This document shows positions 17,379-26,490 of a stretch of 64,000 nucleotides of DNA, piece by piece. The notes under the pieces are model-generated. The model saw only the letters and a program-made list of their open reading frames with translations. It had not been told where the DNA came from and searched no databases. Within the stretch, counting starts at the first letter, position 1. The number at the start of each line of letters is the position of its first letter. The position numbers and the translations under genes are program-made. This DNA is from Mesobacillus maritimus (lineage in GTDB: Bacteria; Bacillota; Bacilli; Bacillales; Cytobacillaceae), in contig NZ_JACWFH010000005.1 of NCBI RefSeq assembly GCF_019749255.1, positions 1 through 64,000 on the forward strand, written 5' to 3'.

Positions 17379-18272
17379 ATGACAGCAGGTGAATCGACAG
17401 CTATTCAAAAAACAAAGCACAAGAGCTCATCTAAAGTTAAGGTGGTAGAACGAGTATTTTTCATTATTTTTGGTGCGGTATTAATGGGCGTTGGAATAGA
17501 AGAATTCCTTGTACCCAATCAAATCCTTGATGGAGGGATTGTTGGGATCTCCATCATTCTATCCCATCTCACTGGATGGCGCCTTGGACCATTCATTTTT
17601 ATCCTGAACATTCCGTTCTTCTTTATCGGCTACAAACAAATTGGTAAAACCTTCGCATTATCGACCCTTCTTGGAATTACTGTATTATCAATTACAACTA
17701 CTCTTTTACATAACTTTCCTGTATTTACCGAAGATTTACTGCTTGCAACCGTTTTTGGTGGAATTGTTCTTGGGACAGGGGTTGGAATTGTCATTCGGTT
17801 TGGTGGCTCTCTTGATGGCACTGAAATTATGGCTATCTTAATGAACAAAAAGCTCCCCTTCTCTGTTGGTGAAGTGATTATGTTTTTTAATGTTTTTATT
17901 TTTGGAACTGCCGGTTTCATTTTTGGTTGGGACCGAGCTATGTACTCTCTCTTAGCCTATTTTATTGCTTTTAAGATAATAGATGTTGTCATTGCAGGGC
18001 TAGACGAATCCAAATCAGCTTGGATTATTAGTGATCAAGCGAAAGAAATCGGCGAAGCCATTCTCGCGCGACTTGGTCGTGGTGTTACTTATTTAAATGG
18101 TGAGGGTGCTTATACTGGTGATGATAAGAAGGTAATCTTTTGTGTTATTACTCGACTTGAGGAAGCAAAACTAAAAACGATCGTGGAAGAGATTGACTCC
18201 TCTGCCTTTCTCGCTGTTGGAAATATCGCCGAGGTTAGAGGAGGCCGATTTAAAAAGCGGGACATTCATTAG
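17379..18272 (+). CDS. YitT-family membrane protein (paralogue 2)
   Basis: 297 residues with the same architecture as the gene at 13962: DUF161 membrane part (FLVPNQILDGGIVGISI, IRFGGSLDGTEIMAI) and C-terminal DUF2179 domain (RLGRGVTYLNGEGAYTGDDK, VRGGRFKKRDIH). The N-terminus has an extra basic segment (KTKHKSSSKVKVVER). GATAGGGGG precedes the ATG. A local duplication is likely, with the beta-helix gene now lying between the copies. Confidence 0.88.
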   Translation: MTAGESTAIQKTKHKSSSKVKVVERVFFIIFGAVLMGVGIEEFLVPNQILDGGIVGISIILSHLTGWRLGPFIFILNIPFFFIGYKQIGKTFALSTLLGITVLSITTTLLHNFPVFTEDLLLATVFGGIVLGTGVGIVIRFGGSLDGTEIMAILMNKKLPFSVGEVIMFFNVFIFGTAGFIFGWDRAMYSLLAYFIAFKIIDVVIAGLDESKSAWIISDQAKEIGEAILARLGRGVTYLNGEGAYTGDDKKVIFCVITRLEEAKLKTIVEEIDSSAFLAVGNIAEVRGGRFKKRDIH

Positions 18273-18394
18273 TCACTACTCCGAACGGAAGGAGCTTTTC
18301 ACTCTTTTCGTTCTACTCTCTATTTCTACTAAAAACACTTTGACAACCTACCATCTATACGTTACTTTTAATATATTATAAAGGGGGGGTATGC

Positions 18395-18631
18395 TTGAAT
18401 AAGGAGATTATTAAATTCTTAAGAAAAAGTCATAATTTAAACCAACGTGATTTTGCTAGGATTGTAAATTGTAGCTTTGCCTTGATTGCTTTAGTAGAGG
18501 TCGGAAAACGTAGAGTGACCGAAGATCTCGAGAGAAAGGTAAAGGATGCTTTTGATCTAGATGAAAGCCAGATACAATCTATTACAGCAATTATTAAAAG
18601 CTTTGGAGAAGGTGTACCGCCATTTATGTGA
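18395..18631 (+). CDS. Small XRE-like helix-turn-helix protein
   Basis: 78 residues. IKFLRKSHNLNQRDFARIV, then CSFALIALVEVGKRRVTEDL, form a Cro/C1-type helix-turn-helix where the usual serine-rich recognition segment is partly hydrophobic. The C-terminal tail may dimerise. The start is TTG with a strong AAGGGGGGG 5 bases upstream; the ATG at 18391 in another frame meets a stop at once. It converges on the SigH-like gene. Its targets are unknown. Confidence 0.75.
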   Translation: MNKEIIKFLRKSHNLNQRDFARIVNCSFALIALVEVGKRRVTEDLERKVKDAFDLDESQIQSITAIIKSFGEGVPPFM

Positions 18632-18668
18632 TGCAGCGGTATTTTTTGTCCAAAAAAAGAGCTGCATC
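18630..18668. terminator. Palindromic terminator between the HTH gene and the sigma factor gene
   Basis: GATGCAGC/GCTGCATC forms the outer stem, with inner TTTTTT and AAAAAA able to pair. It overlaps the HTH stop codon and can serve both strands. Confidence 0.65.
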
Positions 18669-18700
18669 TAAGCAACCCTTCCCCACAGTTAAACATACCT

Positions 18701-19351
18701 TTAGAGCACTGCTTCTTTTCTTTCTAAATACCGTTCCATTTTTCTTTTTATCCGTTGTAAGGCATTGTCGATTGATTTGACGTGCGTATTGACATTTTGA
18801 GAGATTTCCACGTAGGAATGACCTGCAATATGCAGCTCTAAAACTCTTTTTTCTAAATCACTTAACTTTTCTGACATTTTACGTTCCAAATCACTTGCCT
18901 TTTCCTGATCAATAAGCATTTGGATTGGATCCATGTTTGTTGGCCCAGTAATAACATCCATCAAAGTGTGATTTGACTCCTCTTCATAAATAGGTTTGTT
19001 CAAAGAAACATAGGAATTCAATGGCCCGTGCTTTTGCCGTGTTGCTGATTTAACAGCTGTGATAATTTGCCTAGTAATACAAAGTTCAGCAAAAGCTTTA
19101 AAAGAAGACAACTTGTCCACTCTGAAGTCTCTAATTGCTTTGTAGAGCCCAATCATTCCTTCTTGAACAATGTCCTCTCTTTCGCCGCCTATTAAAAAAT
19201 ATCGACTAGCCTTAGCACGGACAAAGCTTCGGTATTTCTTCATTAAAAATTCCGAGGCTTCCCCATCACCATCTTGGAACAGTTGGACAAGAAATTCATC
19301 ATTCATTTCGGCATAATCTTGCATCAGCTTTTCTTTGATGAGTACATTCAC
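18701..19351 (-). CDS. SigH-like RNA polymerase sigma-70 family factor
   Basis: 216 residues, close to the B. subtilis SigH length of 218. Region 2 is very similar to SigH (KYRSFVRAKASRYFLIGGER, EDIVQEGMIGLYKAIRDF, ELCITRQIITAVKSATRQKH). Region 4 (HSYVEISQNVNTHVKSIDNA) is SigH-like as well. However, the canonical sigH neighbours (rlmB, a yacP-type gene, rpmG, secE, nusG) are absent here, so this is either a relocated sigH or a second, paralogous factor. The GTG at 19351 is chosen because GGAGG is 7 bases upstream; the frame is open further upstream without a better start. It would direct RNA polymerase at early stationary-phase or sporulation promoters if it behaves like SigH. Confidence 0.85.
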   Translation of the reverse strand: MNVLIKEKLMQDYAEMNDEFLVQLFQDGDGEASEFLMKKYRSFVRAKASRYFLIGGEREDIVQEGMIGLYKAIRDFRVDKLSSFKAFAELCITRQIITAVKSATRQKHGPLNSYVSLNKPIYEEESNHTLMDVITGPTNMDPIQMLIDQEKASDLERKMSEKLSDLEKRVLELHIAGHSYVEISQNVNTHVKSIDNALQRIKRKMERYLERKEAVL

Positions 19352-19672
19352 ACTGTTACCTCCGACAATATTATTAGATTTGATGTTCCAAACTATTCCT
19401 AAAAGTATGAACACCTGACATATATTTTAATAGTAACCTAGTGTGGCGATAAAAGAAATTCAAACTTATCGACTTTTTCTTACAGAAATCGGAATAAACA
19501 AAAAAAGAAACACAGAAAACAGGCAAAAACGCTATATTTGCCTGTAGGGTTATTATTCTTTTTGTCGAATTTTCTTTAAAAGTTTTTAAAACACTTTAAA
19601 ATATTTGCCCATTTTACCTTGTCATTTTATGTTTGTTAGCCAAAATTTAGGGGTTTCTGTTGTAGGAAAGAA

Positions 19673-20086
19673 CTATTTCGTATAGTTATTTGCATTTAAT
19701 TGGTTCAATTCTAATAGGTTGTCACTTCCTAGTAAATCATGGATGGCTTTCGGGACAGGCACCTTCATTCTAGTTTGCCGGTTAATCGTCGTTAAGACAA
19801 CCTCCGCGGAAACAACCAACTCCTCCAGATGATTTACGATATCCTGTTTTAACGTATAACTTGTATTTCCGATCCGTTCTAAAGTTGTTGTGATGCTAAG
19901 TTTATTTTGGTTGAACACTTCTTTTTTATAACTTATTCCGACATGGACAACGACAGATTCCACACCGTTTAAAATGCTATAGCGGTACCATTCTTGTCTT
20001 GCTTGGTCTAAGTACCCAAATAATTCAACATTGTTAACATGCGCCTTCCCCGTCTCTGCGACAAGTTTCATTTCAGTATAAGCCAT
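19673..20086 (-). CDS. Acyl-CoA thioesterase, 4HBT hotdog family
   Basis: 137 residues with the hotdog-fold pattern HVNNVELFGYLDQARQEWY near residues 16-34. In this family the position is usually HxDxxGHxN-like; here the Asp/Asn (VNNVELFGYLDQAR) retains the general form. Substrates are probably acyl-CoA thioesters of unknown type. The gene is single, with a GGGGG-type site upstream of the ATG, and is divergent from the SGNH esterase. Confidence 0.78.
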   Translation of the reverse strand: MAYTEMKLVAETGKAHVNNVELFGYLDQARQEWYRYSILNGVESVVVHVGISYKKEVFNQNKLSITTTLERIGNTSYTLKQDIVNHLEELVVSAEVVLTTINRQTRMKVPVPKAIHDLLGSDNLLELNQLNANNYTK

Positions 20087-20310
20087 GTGTATCCCCCATG
20101 TAAGTTTTCTATCTATTGTTATTCCATCTTTTAGATTTAAAAACCTTCTTTTTCTTGGATAAGTTCGAAAAGAAAATTAATTATTCACTGTATTCATTTC
20201 GGTAGTAATCAAAATAATCCTGCATAATTAGCTATTTAAGGAAAATACTACCTAGGTATTTATTAATTTTCTCTTGATATAATATTGAAGTCTGAAGGAG
20301 AGATTTCATC

Positions 20311-21129
20311 ATGAAGATAGTAAAGTCCGTTTTGATTTTAATTCTATTCCTAGGTATAGGTGCGACTGCTTGGTTTTATTACCCTCACTACCAAATCCAT
20401 AAAATGAAAAATGATTCCATGGAGGTAGGGAAGGATTTGAGCAGAGAAACTTATTTAGATTATTACCGTCAATATAGCAAACAAGATATTCATCATCTTG
20501 CCATTGGAGACTCCATTATTCATGGTTTTGGTGTCGATGAAACAGAGAATTTAGTCTACAAATTTTCCAATCAGTTAGGTCACGAAATCAATAAAACGGT
20601 TCACTATACAAACAAAGGTAAAAACGGAATGACAAGCACCGGTTTAAATGAAATGATTAAAGCTGGGTTATTAGATGAGGCGATTAAGACGTCTGATATT
20701 ATCACTGTTAATATTGGAGGTAATGATGTTCTCAAAACAGCAAAAAAGCAAGATTATTATGGAGCTGTTAAGTCCTTTGATACCCTACAGGAGACCTTTA
20801 CAAAAAACCTAACTGAAATCTCGATGAAAATTAAGGAAATTAACCCTCGTGCCACCATTGTTTTACTGGAATTATATAACCCGCTGCCCGCTGATCATCA
20901 GTTTTCTGATTTAGCTGACAGTTTGCTTCCAAAATGGAATGTGAACATTTACGAAGTGGCACAACAAATACCATCTTCCATTGTTGTACAAACTACAAAA
21001 GTAATTAACAGCGATAATCCACAGAATTTATCGCAGGATGGCGTACATCCTAACTCCGCTGGTTATACGGCCATTACTACCCAAATACTCAAACAGTTCT
21101 CGAAAGAATATCGAAAGGAAGCAGTATAA
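20311..21129 (+). CDS. SGNH/GDSL-type esterase, membrane-anchored or secreted
   Basis: 272 residues. Residues 4-24 are a signal or anchor helix (SVLILILFLGIGATAWFYY). All SGNH blocks are visible: block I AIGDSIIHGFG with the nucleophile Ser, block III NIGGNDVL, and block V DGVHPNSAGY with the catalytic Asp/His. This is like Bacillus YpmR-type esterases, which act on ester bonds of lipids or cell-wall substituents outside the membrane. GAAGGAGAG precedes the ATG. The gene is single, with a strong terminator after it. Confidence 0.87.
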   Translation: MKIVKSVLILILFLGIGATAWFYYPHYQIHKMKNDSMEVGKDLSRETYLDYYRQYSKQDIHHLAIGDSIIHGFGVDETENLVYKFSNQLGHEINKTVHYTNKGKNGMTSTGLNEMIKAGLLDEAIKTSDIITVNIGGNDVLKTAKKQDYYGAVKSFDTLQETFTKNLTEISMKIKEINPRATIVLLELYNPLPADHQFSDLADSLLPKWNVNIYEVAQQIPSSIVVQTTKVINSDNPQNLSQDGVHPNSAGYTAITTQILKQFSKEYRKEAV

Positions 21130-21131
21130 GA

Positions 21132-21163
21132 AAACACAGCCCAAGGATTGTAGGGCTGTGTTT
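21132..21163 (+). terminator. Terminator of the SGNH esterase gene
   Basis: A perfect 11-bp stem, AAACACAGCCC/GGGCTGTGTTT, followed by a T-rich run. Confidence 0.9.
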
Positions 21164-21183
21164 ATTCCTTTTTAGGAAACGCA

Positions 21184-21223
21184 AAAAAACCACCCAGTTA
21201 TATCATACAACTGGATGGTTTTT
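21184..21223 (-). terminator. Terminator of the tRNA-Arg gene
   Basis: AAAAACCA-CCAGTT pairs with AACTGG-TGGTTTTT. On the minus strand it follows the tRNA by 8 bases and ends in a T run. Confidence 0.85.
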
Positions 21224-21230
21224 GTAGCAG

Positions 21231-21304
21231 TGTCCCAGAAGGGATTCGAACCCCCGACCTACAGTTTAGGAAACTGTTGCTCTATCCTACTGAGCTACTG
21301 AGAC
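21231..21304 (-). tRNA. tRNA-Arg (anticodon CCT)
   Basis: The minus strand folds into a full cloverleaf: acceptor GTCTCAG/CTGGGAC (one G-U), D-arm AGCTCAGTAGGATAGAGC, anticodon stem ACAGT/ACTGT around TTCCTAA, and T-arm GGGGGTTCGAATCCC. The discriminator base is A. CCA is not encoded. It reads AGG codons. Confidence 0.96.
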
Positions 21305-21418
21305 ATTTAATAAAGCGACTCATTTATTATATGATAGCTTTTATAAAAATTCAAGGATAAAATAACCAAAACCGTACTCCTCCACTGTTAAGGAATTTGG
21401 TCTTAAAGCTGAAAAGGC

Positions 21419-21449
21419 AAAGCGAACAGTGGTTGTCACTGTCCGCTTT
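21419..21449. terminator. Terminator at the end of the leucine degradation operon
   Basis: AAAGCG-ACAGTG/CACTGT-CGCTTT with one mismatch and a 5-base loop lies directly after the scoB stop codon. Confidence 0.78.
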
Positions 21450-21452
21450 TTA

Positions 21453-22109
21453 TTAAAACGCCTCTAGCTTGACATCGTCGCCGACAATCAAATCTGCTTC
21501 AGTGCACTCACGAATCTGTTCCACAGTAAAGTCTTTCGCGACTTCCACCAGCTTTAATCCATCGTCGGTAACGTGCATAACAGCGCGGTCGGTAATGATA
21601 CAATCAACAACACCCTTCCCGGTAAGCGGAAGGCTACACTCTTTCAGGATTTTTGATTCACCATGTTTATTAACATGTTCCATGATGACGATGGTTTTTC
21701 GTGCTCCATGGACTAAGTCCATCGCACCACCCATCCCCTTCACCATTTTTCCAGGAATCATCCAGTTTGCTAAATCACCATTCTGAGAAACTTCCATGCC
21801 ACCTAGAATTGCCACATCAACATGACCACCACGGATCATCGCAAACGATTCAGCACTATCGAAATAGACAGAACCAGGGATGACTGTAACAGTTTCTTTT
21901 CCAGCATTGATTAAGTCCGCATCGACCTCACCTTCTGTTGGATAAGGACCAATTCCCAGAAGACCATTCTCAGACTGAAGGACAACCTGCTTATTTTCAC
22001 TGATAAAATTTGCTACCATTGTAGGCATTCCAATGCCTAAATTGACATAGTTGCCATCTTCAATTTCCTTTTCAGCACGTCTAGCGATTTTTTCCCTAGT
22101 GTTCACCAT
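21453..22109 (-). CDS. scoB: 3-oxoacid (acetoacetate) CoA-transferase subunit B
   Basis: 218 residues, matching ScoB. The conserved segment [12 protein letters not shown] (about 49-60) contains the glutamate that forms the covalent CoA intermediate in this family. [12 protein letters not shown] is the N-terminal signature. With ScoA it transfers CoA from succinyl-CoA to acetoacetate, giving acetoacetyl-CoA. It is the last gene of the operon and fits the pathway, because HMG-CoA lyase releases acetoacetate. The start is the ATG preceded by AAAGGAGGGG, 11 bp after scoA; the open frame extends further upstream into scoA but without a better start. Confidence 0.92.
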   Translation of the reverse strand: MVNTREKIARRAEKEIEDGNYVNLGIGMPTMVANFISENKQVVLQSENGLLGIGPYPTEGEVDADLINAGKETVTVIPGSVYFDSAESFAMIRGGHVDVAILGGMEVSQNGDLANWMIPGKMVKGMGGAMDLVHGARKTIVIMEHVNKHGESKILKECSLPLTGKGVVDCIITDRAVMHVTDDGLKLVEVAKDFTVEQIRECTEADLIVGDDVKLEAF

Positions 22110-22119
22110 TACCCCTCCT

Positions 22120-22809
22120 TTATGACCTAATCGTTCTCCGTTCAATTCTCTTTTCCTGCTCTCCTTGGATGATGGACTGAACATAGATTCCTGGTGAGTG
22201 GATAAAATTTGGATCTAATTCTCCTACCTCGACAAGGTTTTCTACCTCAGCTATTGTTACCTTTCCAGCAGCCACCATCATCGAATTGAAGTTACGTGCT
22301 GTTTTTCGATAGATAAGGTTTCCCATCTTATCAGCTTGAAAAGCACGGACGAGACTGTAATCTGCGGTTAAAGATTCTTCAAGTAGATATTCCTTGCCGT
22401 TGTATACACGAACTTCCTTCCCTTCCGCAATTGGAGTACCAACACCAGCGGGAGTAAAGAAAGCTGGTATTCCTGCGCCTCCCGCACGAATCTTTTCTGC
22501 TAACGTTCCTTGGGGAGTTAGTTCTACCTCTATTTCCCCGGCTAGAAGCTGACGCTCAAATTCTTTATTTTCTCCAACATAGGAAGCGATAATTTTCTTA
22601 ATCTGTTTGTTTCGCAACAATAGGCCAAGTCCCCAATCATCGACACCACAATTATTTGAGATAATCGTCAAATCCTTTGTTCCCTTTTCAGCTAAGGCTT
22701 GAATCAAATTTTCAGGTATGCCGCATAAGCCAAATCCACCAACCATTAAGGTCATACCATCCTCAATGCCTTCAACCGCCTTGGTAAAATCGGAATATAA
22801 TTTCTTCAT
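22120..22809 (-). CDS. scoA: 3-oxoacid (acetoacetate) CoA-transferase subunit A
   Basis: 229 residues. The CoA-transferase I signature is clear: [19 protein letters not shown] near 22-40 and [14 protein letters not shown] near 52-65, followed by [16 protein letters not shown]. It forms a heterodimeric or heterotetrameric enzyme with ScoB. Placed 67 bp after the carboxylase beta gene on the same strand, it completes leucine catabolism by activating acetoacetate. AGGGAGG lies before the ATG. Confidence 0.93.
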   Translation of the reverse strand: MKKLYSDFTKAVEGIEDGMTLMVGGFGLCGIPENLIQALAEKGTKDLTIISNNCGVDDWGLGLLLRNKQIKKIIASYVGENKEFERQLLAGEIEVELTPQGTLAEKIRAGGAGIPAFFTPAGVGTPIAEGKEVRVYNGKEYLLEESLTADYSLVRAFQADKMGNLIYRKTARNFNSMMVAAGKVTIAEVENLVEVGELDPNFIHSPGIYVQSIIQGEQEKRIERRTIRS

Positions 22810-22876
22810 TCATTTCCCTCCTTATAACAGGATTGAGTAGTCTTTCCCAAAATGAACTTTTGATTGCCAACAATAG

Positions 22877-24418
22877 TTATACCGGATAAACTCCGTGCTT
22901 TCGTTCAGAGAATACCAGATACTTAGACATATAGACTTCAAGCCGTGCAGCAAGTTCCTCACGAAGACAATTTGGTTCCACAACATCATCAATAATAAGT
23001 TCTGAGGCAAGTCGGTAAATATCAATATCTTCCCGGTATTCTTCACGTTTTTCTGCAATGAAAGCTGCTCTCTCCTCTTCCGGAAGTGCGGCAATTTTGT
23101 TTGCGTAAACCGCGTTAACAGCTGCTTCTGGTCCCATTACCGCAATTGCAGCTGAAGGCAAAGCTATGCAACAATCAGGCTCAAACGCTGGACCTGCCAT
23201 TGCATATAACCCTGCACCATAGGCCTTTCGCACAATAACGGTCATTTTCGGTACCGTCGCTTCACTCATAGCCGAGATCATTTTCGCACCGTGACGAATG
23301 ATGCCTGCCTTTTCTACATTCGTACCAATCATAAAACCAGGCACATCAGCTAGGAATAAAAGCGGAATATGGTAGGCATCACATAGATTAATAAACTTTG
23401 CTGCTTTATCAGCACTATCATGGAAAAGGACCCCACCTTTTACCCTGGGCTGATTCGCAATAATTCCAACTGGCTGTCCATTGATTCGGGCAAGACAGGT
23501 AATGAGCTCTGGAGCAAACAGCTTTTTAATTTCACAAATCGAATCTTCATCAACTATACGGTCAATTAGCTGATACATATCAAATGGAGCATTTTGATTT
23601 TTGGGGATTAATTCTTCTATTGTTTTTTCAAATTGTGCAGGAGGTTTCGCCTCTGTTTGTAGTGGCTTTTCTGAGAAGTTATTTGGAAAATAAGTTAAGT
23701 ATTTTTGGGCGTAAATAATGGCTTCTTCCTCGGTTTTCACTAGCACATCTCCACAACCAGAAACCGAGCAATGCATTTTTGCTCCACCCATTTGTTCAAG
23801 GGTTACCTTTTCCCCGATAACCATTTCAGCCATCCTTGGAGAACCTAAGTACATTGAAGCATTTCCTTCAACCATGACAACAACGTCACAAAATGCAGGG
23901 ATATAGGCACCGCCAGCGGCAGAAGGTCCGAATAAAAGACAGATCTGAGGAACTTTCCCTGACATTTTCACCTGATTATAAAAGATTCGACCCGCGCCCC
24001 TTCGACCTGGAAACATTTCTAATTGATCTGTGATTCGCGCGCCAGCTGAGTCAACGAGATAAAGCATTGGGCAGCGTAGTTTTTCAGCTGTTTCCTGAAT
24101 ACGAATAATTTTCTCAACTGTTCTTTTTCCCCAAGATCCTGCCTTTATCGTGGAGTCATTGGCCATAACACAAACTGTGCGGCCATGGATTTTCCCGATG
24201 CCAGTAACAACGCCATCCGCAGGAAGGTCCCCAGCCAACACATTGGCAAACATTCCATCCTCTGCTTTTAGTCCATCATCAAATAATAAATTCAAGCGAT
24301 CACGTACAAATAGTTTGCCTTGTTCTTTGTTCTTTTGGTGATACTTCTCTTGTCCTCCTTGTAAAACGGATTCTTTTTTTAACTCTAAGTCTGACTTTTT
24401 TGTATGTGTTTCGTTCAC
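22877..24418 (-). CDS. yngE: Methylcrotonyl-CoA carboxylase, carboxyltransferase (beta) subunit
   Basis: 513 residues, the length of B. subtilis YngE. Acyl-CoA carboxyltransferase signatures are present: LFDDGLKAEDGMFAN, GPSAAGGAYIPAFCD (oxyanion region), KVTLEQMGGAKMH and GVLFHDSADKAAKFI. It transfers CO2 from carboxybiotin to 3-methylcrotonyl-CoA, working with the biotin carboxylase and the separate BCCP in the same operon. Neighbouring HMG-CoA lyase and methylglutaconyl-CoA hydratase genes make methylcrotonyl-CoA much more likely than propionyl-CoA as substrate. It is 125 bp after yngF, the largest gap in the operon. Confidence 0.9.
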   Translation of the reverse strand: MNETHTKKSDLELKKESVLQGGQEKYHQKNKEQGKLFVRDRLNLLFDDGLKAEDGMFANVLAGDLPADGVVTGIGKIHGRTVCVMANDSTIKAGSWGKRTVEKIIRIQETAEKLRCPMLYLVDSAGARITDQLEMFPGRRGAGRIFYNQVKMSGKVPQICLLFGPSAAGGAYIPAFCDVVVMVEGNASMYLGSPRMAEMVIGEKVTLEQMGGAKMHCSVSGCGDVLVKTEEEAIIYAQKYLTYFPNNFSEKPLQTEAKPPAQFEKTIEELIPKNQNAPFDMYQLIDRIVDEDSICEIKKLFAPELITCLARINGQPVGIIANQPRVKGGVLFHDSADKAAKFINLCDAYHIPLLFLADVPGFMIGTNVEKAGIIRHGAKMISAMSEATVPKMTVIVRKAYGAGLYAMAGPAFEPDCCIALPSAAIAVMGPEAAVNAVYANKIAALPEEERAAFIAEKREEYREDIDIYRLASELIIDDVVEPNCLREELAARLEVYMSKYLVFSERKHGVYPV

Positions 24419-24543
24419 GATTCTTCTCCCCTTTGTCCGTAACTGTAGAAGAAAGATTTAATTTCTGCTTCTAATCACTCGAAAGTACCGTGTACCGTCT
24501 AGTGGTCTGCAGTTACAACTGATTGAATGTTATGTTTAGTAGT

Positions 24544-25338
24544 TTATCGCCCTTTATATTCCGGTGGGCGTTTTTCTGCAAAGGCTTTTAAACCTTCTAA
24601 CCTGTCCTCAGAGGGGATCAATACATCATATGCTAACTCTTCTATTTTCAATCCAGTTGCTAGATCCACTTCAATCCCCTTATTGACAGCTTTTTTTGCT
24701 TGAATTAATGCAAGAGGCCCGTTTTTTGCCATTGTTTTAGCAAGGTCGAGCGCTTTTCCAAGCATCTCTGAGCGAGGAACAGCATACTCTAATATCCCTA
24801 TCTTTTCTGCTTCCGAAGCAGTTAGGCGTTGGGCGGTAAAGATCAGTTCTTTTGCTTTTCCCAAGCCAATTAAACGCGGAAGTCGTTGGGTACCGCCTGC
24901 ACCCGGGATAATGGCAAGAGAAGTTTCTGTTAAGCCTACTTTTGCTTCAAGAGCCCCCACTCGTATATCACAGGCTAACGCTAATTCAAGTCCCCCTCCA
25001 AAAGCAACTCCGTTAATTGCAGCAATAACCGGCTGGGGCAATGACTCAACCTCATTTATTGTCGCCCCAATCATGCGAACCGTTTGCTTTGCTTCAGCAT
25101 CTGTCATATCTTTACGTTCCTTTAAATCTGCTCCGGCACAAAATGCCTTTTCACCTGAACTTGTTAGAATCACAACTCTGATTCCCATATCTTTTTTTAT
25201 ATCCGATAGCACCACTTGAAGTTCTGCTAACATCTGCCTAGATAACGCATTCGCAGCTTCAGGTCTGTTTAAAGTGACGATGGCAATCCCATCGGTTCTT
25301 TTTTCAACTATCACGGTTTTGACAACTGTTTCATTCAT
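24544..25338 (-). CDS. yngF: Enoyl-CoA hydratase (probable methylglutaconyl-CoA hydratase)
   Basis: 264 residues of crotonase fold. The CoA-binding and oxyanion segments are AFCAGADLKERKDM (about 66-79) and INGVAFGGGLELALACDIRV (about 109-128), with the catalytic Glu in LTETSLAIIPGAGGTQRL (about 136-153). In this operon the expected reaction is hydration of 3-methylglutaconyl-CoA to HMG-CoA. Its start overlaps the end of yngG by 4 bases, a sign of translational coupling. Confidence 0.9.
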   Translation of the reverse strand: MNETVVKTVIVEKRTDGIAIVTLNRPEAANALSRQMLAELQVVLSDIKKDMGIRVVILTSSGEKAFCAGADLKERKDMTDAEAKQTVRMIGATINEVESLPQPVIAAINGVAFGGGLELALACDIRVGALEAKVGLTETSLAIIPGAGGTQRLPRLIGLGKAKELIFTAQRLTASEAEKIGILEYAVPRSEMLGKALDLAKTMAKNGPLALIQAKKAVNKGIEVDLATGLKIEELAYDVLIPSEDRLEGLKAFAEKRPPEYKGR

Positions 25339-26252
25339 GAGATTCGCTCCTTTCCTTCTGCACGCAAAATCTCCATTTGTCTACTCTTTAGACTTCTTCC
25401 AAGTGTACGCTCAATCAATTGGGCTGATTTCAAGGTTGATTTCAGGTCAACCCCTGTTTCAATTCCCATCTCATGGAGCATATACAACAAATCTTCAGTG
25501 GCTACATTTCCGGAAGCACCTTTTGCATAAGGGCATCCACCTAAGCCTCCAAGCGCACTATCAAAGGTGGTTATGCCCATTTCTAATGATTTGACGATAT
25601 TTGCGAGTGCGGTTCCTCTTGTATCATGGAAATGCATCGCGAGTTGGCTTGCATTAAAATGTGGCAGCAATTCATCAAGCAAATTTTCTACCTGGTTTGG
25701 AACACCAACGCCAATGGTTTCTCCTAACGACAACTCGTCAATTCCCATTGAGAAAAGGCGTTCGGCCACTTCCCGAACATGGAAAGGTGCCACATATCCA
25801 TCATATGGACAGGCAATGACAGTAGAGATATACCCTCGCACTGTTTTGCCAGCCATTTTCGCTTCTTTCACCACTTCTTCCAAAACCGGATAAGTTTCTT
25901 TTATCGATTTATTAATATTGCTGCGATTATGCCCTTCGCTAGCGGACATGAAAACACTCACTTCATCTACGCCAGCCTCAAGGGCACGGTCAAGCCCTTT
26001 TATATTAGGAACAAGGGCAGCATAGGTGACACCCTTATTCCGTTTAATTCCCTTCAACACATCTGAAGCATCTGCCAGCTGAGGAATCCATTTAGGGTTT
26101 ACAAATGAGCTTACCTCAATATAAGAAAGTCCTGTCTCTGAAAGCGTGTTAATCCATGAGATTTTATCATCCGAAAGGACTAATCGCTTTTCATTTTGCA
26201 ATCCGTCTCGTGGAGCTACTTCCTTGATTGTCACGTTTTTTGGTAGTTTCAA
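25335..26252 (-). CDS. yngG: Hydroxymethylglutaryl-CoA lyase
   Basis: 305 residues. DRE-TIM metallolyase signatures: EVAPRDGLQNEKRLV (about 11-25), SVFMSASEGHNRSNI (about 119-133) and MHFHDTRGTALANI (about 205-218), with FDSALGGLGGCPYAKGASGN (about 231-250) containing the active-site Cys. It cleaves HMG-CoA to acetyl-CoA and acetoacetate, the last carbon-cleaving step of leucine breakdown. It sits 12 bp after the biotin carrier gene. Confidence 0.95.
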   Translation of the reverse strand: MKLPKNVTIKEVAPRDGLQNEKRLVLSDDKISWINTLSETGLSYIEVSSFVNPKWIPQLADASDVLKGIKRNKGVTYAALVPNIKGLDRALEAGVDEVSVFMSASEGHNRSNINKSIKETYPVLEEVVKEAKMAGKTVRGYISTVIACPYDGYVAPFHVREVAERLFSMGIDELSLGETIGVGVPNQVENLLDELLPHFNASQLAMHFHDTRGTALANIVKSLEMGITTFDSALGGLGGCPYAKGASGNVATEDLLYMLHEMGIETGVDLKSTLKSAQLIERTLGRSLKSRQMEILRAEGKERIS

Positions 26253-26264
26253 AGAATCTGCCTC

Positions 26265-26477
26265 CTATTCAACATCCACAATCGTATCGCTATCGTTCAC
26301 AAAATCTCCTTCTTGAACATATACCTTGGCAATCGTTCCGCCTTCTTCGACGCTAACTGGAATCTCCATTTTCATCGATTCAAGGATGACCACTTCTTGC
26401 CCTGCTTCTACTTGGTCGCCCTCTTTCACTAATACCTTCCATACATTTCCTGCCATACCTGCTTCGACTTTAGCCAT
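26265..26477 (-). CDS. yngHB: Biotin carboxyl carrier protein
   Basis: 70 residues, a stand-alone biotinyl domain. The biotinylation motif ESMKMEIPV lies at about 29-37, with the target Lys in MKM. It shuttles carboxybiotin between the biotin carboxylase encoded just upstream and the beta subunit of methylcrotonyl-CoA carboxylase. The start ATG is preceded by AAAGGAG and is 13 bp after yngH. Confidence 0.94.
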   Translation of the reverse strand: MAKVEAGMAGNVWKVLVKEGDQVEAGQEVVILESMKMEIPVSVEEGGTIAKVYVQEGDFVNDSDTIVDVE

Positions 26478-26490
26478 TTGTCATTCTCCT

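Noticed and set aside
19563-19569. Spo0A box upstream of the SigH-like gene
   Set aside because: An exact match, but more than 200 bp from the start codon and without a recognisable promoter; kept only as a note.
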